Assembly (NCBI RefSeq): GCF_964199755.1
Contig: NC_133898.1
Coordinates: forward strand, 104,088,847 to 104,152,846
Length of the DNA stretch: 64,000 nt
Reading direction: 5' to 3'
DNA from: Larus michahellis
Lineage: Eukaryota > Chordata > Aves > Charadriiformes > Laridae
Shown here: positions 11,323-21,600 of the stretch, piece by piece
Layout of the letters: the number at the start of each line of letters is the position of its first letter
Position numbering within the stretch: position 1 is the first letter of the stretch
Notes under the pieces: generated by a model
What the model was told of the DNA's origin: nothing
Databases searched by the model: none
Seen by the model: only the letters and a program-made list of their open reading frames with translations
Made by a program: the position numbers and the translations under genes

Positions 11323-11809
11323 TGCCGCCTGCTTCGCCTGGCTCCCCCTCCTCCTCCGCCCCCATGGCGGGTGCTGCCGCTACCGCTACCGCGACCGCGC
11401 CATGGCACAGCCCCCCGACTCCCGGCAGCAGCGTTTCGGGGCTCTTTCCTTCAATAACTTCCTGCCTCCCCTCTTCCGCCTTCAGTTGGGCTGCACGGAG
11501 TTCCTGCTGGAAGGGGGAAAACCCCCACGCCGCTTCCGGGGGAGGAGGAGGAGAGTGGCGGCCATTGGCGCTGACAGAAGGCGTTCTTGTTGTCTTTGAC
11601 ATCCCTGGCTAGATCCAATTCCAGTTGGACTTTAGCTTTTCTAACTTCATCCCTATATGCTTGAACAATGTTTCTTTATTCCTCCCAGGTTACCCATCCT
11701 TGCTTCCACCCTTTGTATGCTTCCTTTTTGTGTTTGATTTTGACCAGGAGCTCCTTGTTCATCCATGCAGGCTTCCTTGCATTTTTGCCTGACTTTCTGT
11801 TCACTGTGA

Positions 11810-12250
11810 TGTTGGAGGATTTTTAGTACAAAGGGGTCATCCTGTGAACACTCCAAGCACCGAAGAATTGCTAACAACTATGTAGGCTTTGCACCGAAGA
11901 ATTGCTAACAACTATGTAGGCTTTGTTAGTTTGAAGGCTATGTGAAAACATTGTAGCGATGTTAGAAATGCTGAGAACAACAAGATATGAGAAAGTGTGC
12001 TGAATTCAGCGTGCGAAATGTAGAACTTCACCCAGGATATAGGAGGGGTGATTGTCTGCGTGGACAGATGCTTTAAGCCAATTATAATATGTTGCTTACC
12101 GCATGCACAGCTTGTGCAACCAATCAGCAAATTGTCGGCGCGTGATGCGGAATCAGAACGTCTATAATAACTGAGCTATCTGTGCAATAAACTGGCATTA
12201 ACCTGATCACATTGGTCGTTGTGTTATTGTCCGAGCCTTCCGCATCGACA
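11810..12250 (+). mobile_element. Solo LTR nested in CR1, 6-bp target duplication
   Basis: A 441-bp insertion begins TGTTGG and ends TCGACA. It is flanked by the perfect direct repeat CTGTGA (11804-11809 and 12251-12256). Removing it restores continuous CR1 sequence, which fixes both ends. Inside are CCAAT (about 12119), a TATA-like TCTATAATAA (about 12160) and AATAAA (about 12186), then a short U5. A TG...CA element with 6-bp duplications fits a class II (ERVK-like) retrovirus. The LTR contains a perfect 34-bp tandem duplication. No internal retroviral genes remain. Confidence 0.85.
11857..11924 (+). repeat. Perfect 34-bp tandem duplication inside the LTR
   Basis: Bases 11857-11890 are repeated exactly at 11891-11924, starting GCACCGAAGAATTGC and ending TGTAGGCTTT. 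Perfect identity suggests a recent duplication, a family feature of this LTR's U3, or an assembly artefact. Confidence 0.9.
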
Positions 12251-13500
12251 CTGTGATGGAAGTGCTCATGAGCTTGGAGGAGGTGATCTTTGAATATTAA
12301 CCAGCTTTCTTGGGCCCTCTTCCCTCAGGACTCTTCCAAGCAGATCTTTGAAGAGGCCAAAGTTCACTCTCCTGAAGTCCAGGAGACTACTTTTTACACT
12401 CCTCCTTCCCCTGAGGTTTTTGAGCTCCACCATGTCATGGTCAATGCAGCTAAGGCTGCCATTGAGCTTCACATTTCTGACAAGCCCCTCGTTGTTGGTA
12501 TGCGGTCCAGCAAAGCGTTAGTCCTCGCTGGCTCCTTTATGACTTGGAAGAAGTTATGAGTGCACTCCAGGAACCTTCTGGATCGCTTATGCCCTGCTGT
12601 GTTGTCCCTCCAGCAAATATTTGGGTGGTTGAAGTCCCCCCTGAGGACCAGGGCTTGCGAATGTGAGGCTGCTCCTATGTGTCTGCCTCATCTGCTTGTT
12701 CTTCCTGGTTAGGTGACCTATAGCAGACACCCACTGTAATGTCAACTTTACCTGTCCTCTCTTTAATCCTCACCCATAAACTCTCATTCAGTTCCTCATC
12801 TATCCCCAGGCAGAGCTCCGTGCTCTCCAACTGCTCTTTCTTATAAAGCGCAACTTCCCCTCCTTGTTTTCCTAGCCTATCCTTCCCTGTATCCCTTCAT
12901 TCTAACACTTGAGTCATGGGAGCCATCCCACCACGTCTCTGCAATCCCAGCAAGCTTGTAGCCCTGCAACTGCACACAGATCTGTATCTCATCATGATTA
13001 TTGCCCATACTGCATGCGTTAGTATACAGGCATTTCAGAGAGGCACCCCAGCACGTTGGCTCCCTAGAAGGGGATTGGAGGATTTCTCCATCATGGTACC
13101 TTGCAGGCATTTCCTTGCTTATATACAAGTGCTGGAGGTGACCCCGCTTAAGCCCCACTTTGTTGATTTTGTGATCTGTTCCTGTCACATGACCCCATGC
13201 CCTTTGCTCTTTGACCATGTCCATCACTCCCTCACAGGGCTACTGGTCACTTGCTCCCTCCCCCTTCATTCTTAGTTTAAAGCCCTCATTATGCAGCTGG
13301 CCATCCTACTGGCAAAAATAGCTTTGCCCTGCTTAGTGAGGTGGATCTCATCTCTCTCAAGCAGATGGTGACCTGCAAGCCGGGTCCTGTGGTCATACAA
13401 CTCAAAACCTTGTCGCCTACACCAGTTCTGCAACCAGTTATGGGCTTGTCGTCTTAGTGCTCTTCTCCTCATTTCCCCTCACTGGCAGGATCGAGGAAAC

Positions 13501-16500
13501 ATCACCCGGGGCCCCCATGCCCATGATTCTTGCTATTTATTTGCTACTGCCCTCCTGCTTCATCATATTGTTGCTTTGAGCCACCCAAAGTAAAAGTTGG
13601 TATGAATCATCTTTTTTCAATGCATTGGCTTTGAGTAAGCTGAACAGTGCAATGTCCCCTTTGAGTTGTGTGTTTATATACAAGAGCTGCTTGCACACAA
13701 ACAAAGCACTTACCGAGTTCTATGTATATGGGAGAGAAGGAATTCAGGGTTGCATGTTAAAGTTTGATGCTATGGGAGCTTTGTGAATAAACGGCTATCA
13801 GAAATAACATATCACATGGTATTTAATGGCAGTGTTAATGTAGAGCACTTATTTTTCTTGTAAACAGAGTTACTAATGTTAGTTTCACGTCTTCTTCCAT
13901 ATATGAATGAAAAAATAGCTTAATGATAGAAGATAGACATAGCGAGGTGCTGAAAGGCAGAAAAAAAAATAAAAAATCACGCAACAGCTGAAATAATTTT
14001 TTCCGTGTATTTCCTGGATTTGAGGTGTTAACTCATAATTATCCCCTTCTGTGAGATGTGATTCTTGGGTTTTTGTTTTCTACTGTTTGACTGCTAATTA
14101 AAACATACTAGTTAACAAATTTGTACAACTTAATCACTATTGTTGGACTGTATGAACAACACTGACTTGAGCATTTTTATTTCATTATTAAAATTGGAAA
14201 ATTAAAGTCATTGTTGCTGCCTAAACTTTCATATTTTGCATTTATAACTTAAATTTGCTAACAGAACATTGATAGCAGCCATTCTGTTTGTAGCTTGCAT
14301 TTGCACTTAATTACTTTTGATTCTTGAGAACAGATAATACGAGGCGCAATAGTAACAAGTTACTAGAACAGCAGGGTGGCATTATTTTTCCAGTCTCTGA
14401 TACCTGATGAAAATAACACTCATTTGAATATGAATTTTTCAGTTGTAATTCATGTAAGTGTTTACTCTTGCAATGACCCATCCAAACATCATCCTCGTAT
14501 TTAAACAATACAGGTAAGGGAATTGCCGTGCAATCCTGTCAGCATTTATAATATGCTAACAAAACTCTGGATTCTAAAATTTGAGTGTTTCAGCTAATTC
14601 CTGTGAAAGCACAGGCTTCCCAGGTTATGTCAGCTTGGGAAAGTTCTTGTGCGTTTCATAGAGAAGAGAAAAGATGTGGCCTGCTGGACTTCTTGGCTGG
14701 GAGGCCACCTGCAAGGCACATTCACTGTCTAACTCGGTAAGAGACATGCTCTTCGTGACCTGAGATCTCCAAGTCCAAACCTCCAGACAAAGTCTGCAGA
14801 TCACATAGGATGCGGAAGCTTTTTCCGACCAGACCGTCTTATGTAAACTCAGTAACGCTCTCTAGCAACCAAATTCACATGTTCATTATGTGCCCTTAAT
14901 TATTTTTTTTTATAGAATTTAAACATATTTCAACCTCCTTGTTTTTCTCCTTGCTTCTTAAAGTGAGTGAAACATTGCCTTTTTAACCATTGATTCCCCT
15001 TTTGTGTCAACGTTGTCTACTGTCACTCTTGATCTAGAAAATTTAGATGTCATGTGGTTTGCATGTTTTTGACTCTTAGCTATATATTGTAAGAGGAGAT
15101 ATGAACTTGACATGCATTAAAACCCCTGATTTATTCAATAGCATACTTTTTCAGTAAGTCTTTTATCCCATTTTATCCACATATCTTAATATTCTTCCCT
15201 CCTTAGAAAGCAAGTGTTCTTACTGAGCTGTTCATAGTAAACAATAACCAAATTCTTTTTCATGATAATCTTAAAATTCAATCTAAAATGCAGTAATAGA
15301 AATAAATAGTTCAAATTTTAAGTTTTAGTATTGCTTACCTTTTCAGTACTACACCTGCGGTTACTAAATGCTGTAGTCATATTGCTGTTAGGTTTTCCTG
15401 CAGTTGCTGTTGGCTGCCTCCAATTCTGAGTAATGCAATGATGTGTCCTCCGGCACTCATGTCAAAAGAATTTTACACTTTGTGACAGCACACATTTACA
15501 CATCACCAATTAATTTTGATTTTAGTGCAAATGTTGGGAGAAGCAGCATTAGACTGCTCTGCTCTCCCTACAGGAGAGATGAGGAGGGACTCTTTATCAG
15601 GGAGCATAGCACTGGGATGAGGGGTAACGGTTTTAACCAGAAAGAGGATAGATTTAGGTTAGATATTAGGAAGAAATTCTTTGTGAGGGTGGTGAGGCAC
15701 TGGAACAGGTTGCCTAGAGAAGTTGTGGCTGCCCCATCCCTGGAAGTGTTCAAGGCCAGGCTGGATGGGGCTTTGATCAACCTGGTCTAGTGGGAGGTGT
15801 CCCTGCCCATGGCAGGGGGGTTAGAACTAGATGGTCTTTAAGGTCCTTCACAACCCAAACCATTCTATGATTTTGTTACTTCTGAAGTTTCTAATCTGTG
15901 ATTATTTAGTCTTCAATTTTGTGTTTCAGAGTTTGTCAGGGTCATTTTGGAAAACCAGTTGTATTTTCTTCCTTTTTAGTCATACTGCAAGGAGTACGGC
16001 TTTTCTGTTAACCGTGTAGTTGTGTACAAAAGCTATTTATCTTCCTTTGTACGGTGGGATAACATCAGTCCTATATTTTAGGAGAGAGGAATGATTCTTT
16101 CCAGCTTGATCCCTCTTTACCCTTTGGTAAAACATTAAAACGTCTCCTTCTCTATGTTGCTTTTTGTCCAGAACACCAATCTCTCTCCCTGGCCCGTGCC
16201 TTCACCCTACCACAAAAATCTTCCATTACTCTTTGTGGTGAGCCTTTGACAACTCACCTGGTCAGCAGAATAGAAGAGCCTGTTGTACAGCGTGACTGAT
16301 CTTCAGTGCTGCCCCAGCAGCAGGGAGAAGGACCACTCGTGTTTGGCTCCCAAGTGCTTCTCCACCTCCCCAACATCAGGAGAGCTGCAGCTGCGCGATA
16401 CCAGCTGTGACAGCTTTAAGGTTAGAGAGCCCTTGTCAGGTGGGTCAACCCTTTGCCCAGCTAAAAATCACGAGCTTTATAGAAGCTGGCTACACAACAG

Positions 16501-18333
16501 TTATTAAAAAAAGAAAAAAAAAGAAAGAAAAAAAAAGTGAGAGAGAAAAAAACCCCGCCTTACATGTTAAAGACTGATGTAAGAAAAGGCCCAGAAGACA
16601 GTAAGGACAATAAAATAGAACTAAGACATAGTAATGTTTCATTTTATTTGATAGAAAGTTGCTTCAAAAATATGATTAACTATATACATTCTTATATGCT
16701 GTACATACAGGTACATATACAAAATGTACATAATAGCAAACATCCTTCTGTTACATTTTATGGATGGTAGTTAATAACATGAGATAGAACTTACATCAGA
16801 TTCCATACCTGCTTTCATCCTGATCCTATCTACAAGGAACTGGTAGACATGAGAGATGAAAAAGGCTAGCGGATTACTTAATTCATACCCCAGCCCCCAC
16901 AAAAGTCTTCTCCACAGTGCATTTCATTAGTGCATTGTTCTAGTAGTTAGGTTTGCAGCACTACCCTTCAGAGGTATTTGGCTGCTAGCCTTATCTTCAG
17001 ATTTTTTTTTCCAGCATTCACCCTAATACCATTTCTATTTTCTTTCTGTAACTCAGATCTCCTGAGTTACAGAAATCCTCCTCAAGTCAAGCTATATTTC
17101 TTCATGTTGGGGTTTTTTCCCTTCATCTTGGTCCCTTAGTTGCTTGTTTGCCACATCTGAAATAGATTTAACTATTAGTACTGTCTGTTCTGGGAGAAGT
17201 ACACTGAAGCATGAAGGCTGTAATCCAAGCATTCTCTCCTTCCCATGCTACCAGCGCACTATAAACTTGGAATCAGTCAGCAAGGAAGAAAATGTACCTT
17301 CCCTCCTCCTCCTCAGGTAATAACTGAGTGTGTGACTGCCAGCTGCTCCCTAGGACAAGTGGTGTTAGATCTCAAGAGGAACTGCCCGGTCACTGGGATT
17401 TTTCTGTCCCCAGTCCCATGAGGAATGCTCTACCCGTCCACTCTCTAGGCAAGAGGTAGCACACCAAAATCAAAACACAGGGAGTAGAGGCTGGCAACTC
17501 TGCCGTTTACTAGTTGCTTCCAAGACGTTGTCCTCCATTTCCCAACTGGAGGGATGGAGGGATTAGGCACCCTTAACCTATGGACCTGATGTTCAGGGAA
17601 GAAGAGAGAGGGAGAGCTGCCAAACCAGCAGGGTACTGTCAGCAGAAGGCCTGTGAGAGAAGCCATGGCCTCCACAACCAAACAGGCTATCCTGGAGGAC
17701 TCTTCCCTGAGCTAAGAGGGAACTTGGCTTCTTTCATTGTCTTTCCAACTTTCAGAGATTAAAAATGAGCTGCTTCTTTCCTGCAGAGATCTTGAGAGCT
17801 GCAGCTTCGTTGCCCTAAGAATGTTTTCTTCTTTCCAAGTTAACAGCATCCTTAAATATCTATTTTGTTTCTTCTTCTCTGCTCATGTGGCCCTGTGCTT
17901 TCTAACCCTGTGCTGGCCACAGTCTTCATTTCACTAGGAAATTTTTCTATTCTCTTTTCATACCTCTATATCTTTTTTGTATGAATATGCAATAGCTTTC
18001 TCTGATCAGTAAAGCAGTTTTCCATCAGCTGTCAAGGTGAAAGCAAGGGGATTAAGGTTCCTCTTATAGATTCTTTTGGTATTACTTTAAATAATGTTTT
18101 TTTCTAACTAAGGGGAACTCTTCTTATATTCTTCAGAATAAGTTTATATTTTTTTTAATTACCGCATAACATGCATATATTTAATAATATCTTAAAGCCA
18201 AAGGTATTAATATGCCTTCATATTTTTCTAGGCTGTGGGATTATCATTCGTTTGAGAAAATGGTTGTCAGGCTTCTATTCTGCTTGCAGTATCTCTGTCC
18301 ACTGTTGCTAGGCCCATTTAGATATTATTTCTT
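13501..18333. other. Intergenic region between BEND6 3' end and ZNF451
   Basis: About 4.8 kb downstream of BEND6 and upstream of the CR1/ZNF451 island. It contains one CR1 3' end (15560-15875) and purine-rich A/G runs near 16505-16550. Open frames here are short and have no splice context or familiar sequence. In human the KIAA1586 gene lies between BEND6 and ZNF451; nothing like it is visible here. Confidence 0.6.
15560..15875 (+). mobile_element. CR1 LINE 3' end, plus strand
   Basis: About 315 bp of CR1 with well-kept consensus: GAGGAGGGACTCTTTATCAG, AGAAATTCTTTGTGAGGG, CACTGGAACAGGTTGCC and the tail ACCATTCTATGATTTTG. The open frame across it encodes only the CR1 3' reading-frame remnant. 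It is one of the younger-looking copies in the window. Confidence 0.95.
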
Positions 18334-18334
18334 T

Positions 18335-18353
18335 TTTATTTTATACTTTTATT
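18335..18353 (-). terminator. BEND6: BEND6 polyadenylation signals
   Basis: Two AATAAA hexamers on the minus strand (18353-18348 and 18340-18335) lie about 50-65 nt after the TAA of the inferred last BEND6 exon. They support that exon as a real 3' end, although AT-rich DNA makes such hexamers common. Confidence 0.45.
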
Positions 18354-18402
18354 GTATTCTTTAATCTCGTTGAGAATTTGAACCGGTATGAAGTACCTTC
18401 TG

Positions 18403-18670
18403 TTATTCTTTGTCTGAATTCCTGAGATCCTGTCCGCAACCTTGGTTGGGAGAGGGCGCTGGTGGGCTTCTGGCGAGATGAGACTCCACCTTAGAAGAAG
18501 TGGGTCTGAAGCACTCCTGCTGGCCTTGTGTGGTGGGAGGTGGAGGAGTCAGACGGCTGTCACTTTGCTGAATTTGTGCATTAGCAGCTGGTGAATCATC
18601 ATCCTGCTGGTCTTGTGTGCTGAGAGGAACAGCAGAAGAGATGATGCCCTGAGGAGCAGCTGTTGAGCCA
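18403..18670 (-). CDS. BEND6: BEND6 inferred terminal exon 8 (C-terminal tail)
   Basis: The acceptor is GTCTCAACAG|T at 18671. The single leading base completes the codon left open by exon 7 (TG|T, Cys357), after which 88 sense codons run to TAA at 18405-18403. The tail is rich in S, P, Q and D and has two related units, TQDQQ and TQGQQ, so part of it arose by internal duplication. AATAAA follows about 50 nt later. Phase match, open frame and poly(A) signal agree, but I know of no homologue of this tail. If exon 7 is read through instead, the protein stops at a TAA right after codon HSFW. Confidence 0.5.
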
Positions 18671-21600
18671 CTGTTGAGACAATTTATAATTAAGCTTGAG
18701 ATACTAACATTAAATGTGCAATTACTACCGTTCTTAGTTTCCGAGCATCAGAGTTTATTAGCCAGTGAACTAGTTTTCTTCATTGACACATTCCCCTTTT
18801 CCTTGTTTCACCTCAGCCATGTGGATCTGAGATGGTGACTGGTCTGTATCGTTGGATTTGACTCCAAGTTCCCTCTCCTGAATCGTAATCATATTCTGGA
18901 GAAAGGTGGAGCCGGTGGGCAAGAAAGGAGGAGCAGCAGCAAGGGAGGAGATCAAAACTGCAGTACCACCAGTTTTAAAAGTAAGTAACTTGTGTGTAAG
19001 TTGTTACTAAAAGTACCGCACAACAAGGTTTTTGTCTTGACCCCTCTCTGTACTTCGTTGCCGGAAGGTGGACTGAAGGAAGAACTGTGAGATTGTGAGC
19101 ACTTTTAAACTCTGCTCATTTTCTTACAGAGAAAACTTGCGTCATCTGAGTTAAAGGAATCACCACTGTTAATCTTGATTACTTACAAGATGCTTAAATG
19201 CTTTTACAGTGAGGAAATTCTGAACAGATGTAAAATGAATCCATTATAAATGCATTCTAATAATCATCCATTCAAGAGAGACTACGCAGGCAGTATCTGC
19301 ATTGGTTTCAATGGATGTTGGACTGGATTTTACATAAGCACTTACTGATAACAGACATAAAGACATTTCTAAGATATTAAGTTTAAATTGAAAGGTCTAT
19401 AGGCAGTATTAAAAAACAACCCAGAGTTGTTACAGTGCTAGCTCAAGGTCCTCTGGTCAAGGCTTCAGCAATACTGTGTCGGTACATGAGAAGACAGGAC
19501 TAAACAAAATTTATGTATTCATCTGATGAAGATACAGATTTAAAATGTAAAATATTTACGATTTAATACTTTCAAAGAAGGCAGCGTCTGTGTTTCTGTG
19601 CTGTTATTTTTACTTCCTGCGTCAAGGACAAGGAAAAATACTACAGTGAATCAATGCACACTGTATGTTACAAATACAGAGGACTTTTGTTTTATGAAGC
19701 CTTCTCATCTCTAGGAGAAAAGCATTAACATAGTAAACTGTATTTAAGCCAGGCTAGTGCATTTGTTTATTGTTTCCAGATGGGAAAACCTGTGTATCTA
19801 TTCTTCAAACAGATAGATTTTCTGAGCATTTCTCAAGTAGTAATTCATAGATCACTGGTGGTCCACGGAGTACTTCCAGGTGGCTTAGAGAGGAATTCTA
19901 GTAGCAAAGCTACTTTTCAAACAATTGTGTTGTAACATAGTCAAATATCTTGGGATGGGTTTGTTTTATTTTGTTTTATTTTATTTTATTTCATTTTTTG
20001 TTATGAAGTGTCATACAGTTGCAAATGCGGATTTTAAAACATGAACAAGATAGCTGAACTAGGAAGAAGTCAAATATTACTTCAGTATGGAAAATCTAAG
20101 TAAGGGCAAATCTGTTCTCCCTTTCTCACTGATTTTAATCTCTTATCCTGTTCCTTGTTAATCTCTTATCCTGTTTCTGAGGAGAGGCTGAGAGAGCTGG
20201 GACTTGTTTAGCCACAAGAAGGCCGAAGGGGATCTTATCTACATGTATTAACATTTGATGGGAGGGTGTAAAGAAGACGGAACCTCTTCTCAGTGGTGCC
20301 CAGTGGCAGGACCAGAGGCAATGGACAGAACTGAAAAACAGGAGCTTCCCTCTGAACATCAGGAAACACTCTTTCACTGTGAGGATGACTGAGCAATGGC
20401 ACAGGTTGCCCAGAGAGGCTGTGGAGTCTCCAACCTTGGAGATACTCAACCCAACTGTACATGGCTCTGAGCAACCTGGTCTGGGTGACCCTGCCTTGAG
20501 CAGCGGGGGTTGGACTAGCCAATCTGCAGAGGTCCCTCCCAACCTCAACTATTCTGTAATTTGTACGTTTGGTATATATGGAAACAGTACTATGGAAATA
20601 GCTGATTTCACTGACGGTAGGGATGAGTTCAGCACATTTAGACTAGCCTTATTCACAAGGTAAGAATGCCCATAATAAGCAAGATGTTATTTAATAATTC
20701 CTCTGCCCCAATAATTTAGACTCTTCTGGAAGTAAAAGAATGATAATTTAGCTCTCCTACAGTAGTCTTATCAGTAGGTACAAAAGAGGGGTGATTTTCC
20801 TTATCTTTACTTGTGGGTTAATTGAGGCAAAACAGGTGACGTGAAAATGGAATTGACTGGTCTCTGGAGAGAGCCTACAGAGAATAATAAGAAAAGTAAA
20901 TAATGCCAAATCTAAAATAGCCATATCAATCAAAGTAACTCCATGTGTTTATTTCTGTATTCTCTTCCTGTAATTTAATAGCCTTGTGCTGCTTTGTCTG
21001 GAATGAACAACTTATTTTGTGCTGTAATGTTAAGCTGGACTGCTTCTGTATTATGTACTTTCTGTACAAAGTTAAGAAAATATTTACCTACTTGGCAATG
21101 CATATATGAACATGTATCTTCATGGTAATTTTAAGATTGTTTTTAGATTTTGTTACCACGGGGTAACACATGGAATTACACATTGCAGACTACAATTATT
21201 TTTTTTTAAGACTTACCAAAAGCTATGCTTCTGAAAAGCACCTGAGTTAAGATCTTTGCTTAAAATTGGCTTCTTGGTGCAATTGTTCAGTTTTTGTCCC
21301 ATCATTCGCCTAATTAAAGCATCGTCTGTGTTTGGAAACAACTGTTTTGTGATTCCTGCAACATAAAGAGATGATATATAATGAGGCCTCCAAATCAGGG
21401 AAACAACAGATGTATGATCTAAAATGCATTTCTCACATCTTTGAAATTTCCAGCTACTTCAGCTTCAGCTGTAGTTAATTTGCTGTCTTCACACACTACT
21501 TCATAGATTTTGCATGTGCCAGCTCTTGCTTTTCTCTGCCTCCCATACTGCTGTGCCTGCTCTTGGCAAACTCAAAGGGAACTCCAGGGCCACAAGGGCT

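Larger units (their letters stand above)
10740..11600 (-). promoter_or_regulatory. ZNF451: CpG-island promoter of ZNF451
   Basis: The GC content and CpG density are far above the flanks, with GC boxes (for example GGGGCGGG near 11284) and a ZNF143-like site at 11303-11322. It sits directly upstream of ZNF451 coding exon 2 in the direction of transcription. No clear gene is seen leaving the island on the plus strand: the plus-strand frames from 11306 and 11322 (ends 11599 and 11612) are GC-driven, and the sequence turns into CR1 at about 11598. Confidence 0.75.
11598..13500 (-). mobile_element. Old CR1 LINE, internal part, interrupted by an LTR
   Basis: The minus-strand translation gives decayed CR1 proteins. 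Near 13272-13472 is the end of the ORF1 esterase-like protein (ERDEIHLTKQGKAIFASR). Near 12877-13227 is the start of the ORF2 endonuclease (LYTNACSMGN, then IAETWWDGSHD). Near 12266-12472 comes more ORF2 (IDHDMVELKNLR). The plus-strand text AGCTCCTTGTTCATCCATGC at about 11750 is ORF2 linker/RT sequence. Frames are broken by stops and shifts, so the element is dead. It is split at 11804/12251 by a solo LTR. Its left end meets the ZNF451 CpG island. No intact RT domain remains here. Confidence 0.85.
18671..21216 (-). other. BEND6: BEND6 inferred intron 7
   Basis: About 2.5 kb, donor G|GTAAGT at 21216. It holds a CR1 3' end (20165-20565), a T-rich TTTTA simple repeat (about 19964-20000) and a candidate alternative exon at 18767-18958. 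Otherwise nothing is recognised. Confidence 0.5.

Noticed and set aside
11189-11612. Long frames on both strands of the ZNF451 island, as an N-terminal extension or a divergent gene
   Set aside because: The minus frame meets a stop at the exon 2 junction, and the plus frame runs into CR1. Both are best explained by GC composition.
12877-13472. Apparent genes on both strands near 13 kb
   Set aside because: The minus frames are CR1 ORF1/ORF2 remnants and the plus frame is their antisense shadow.
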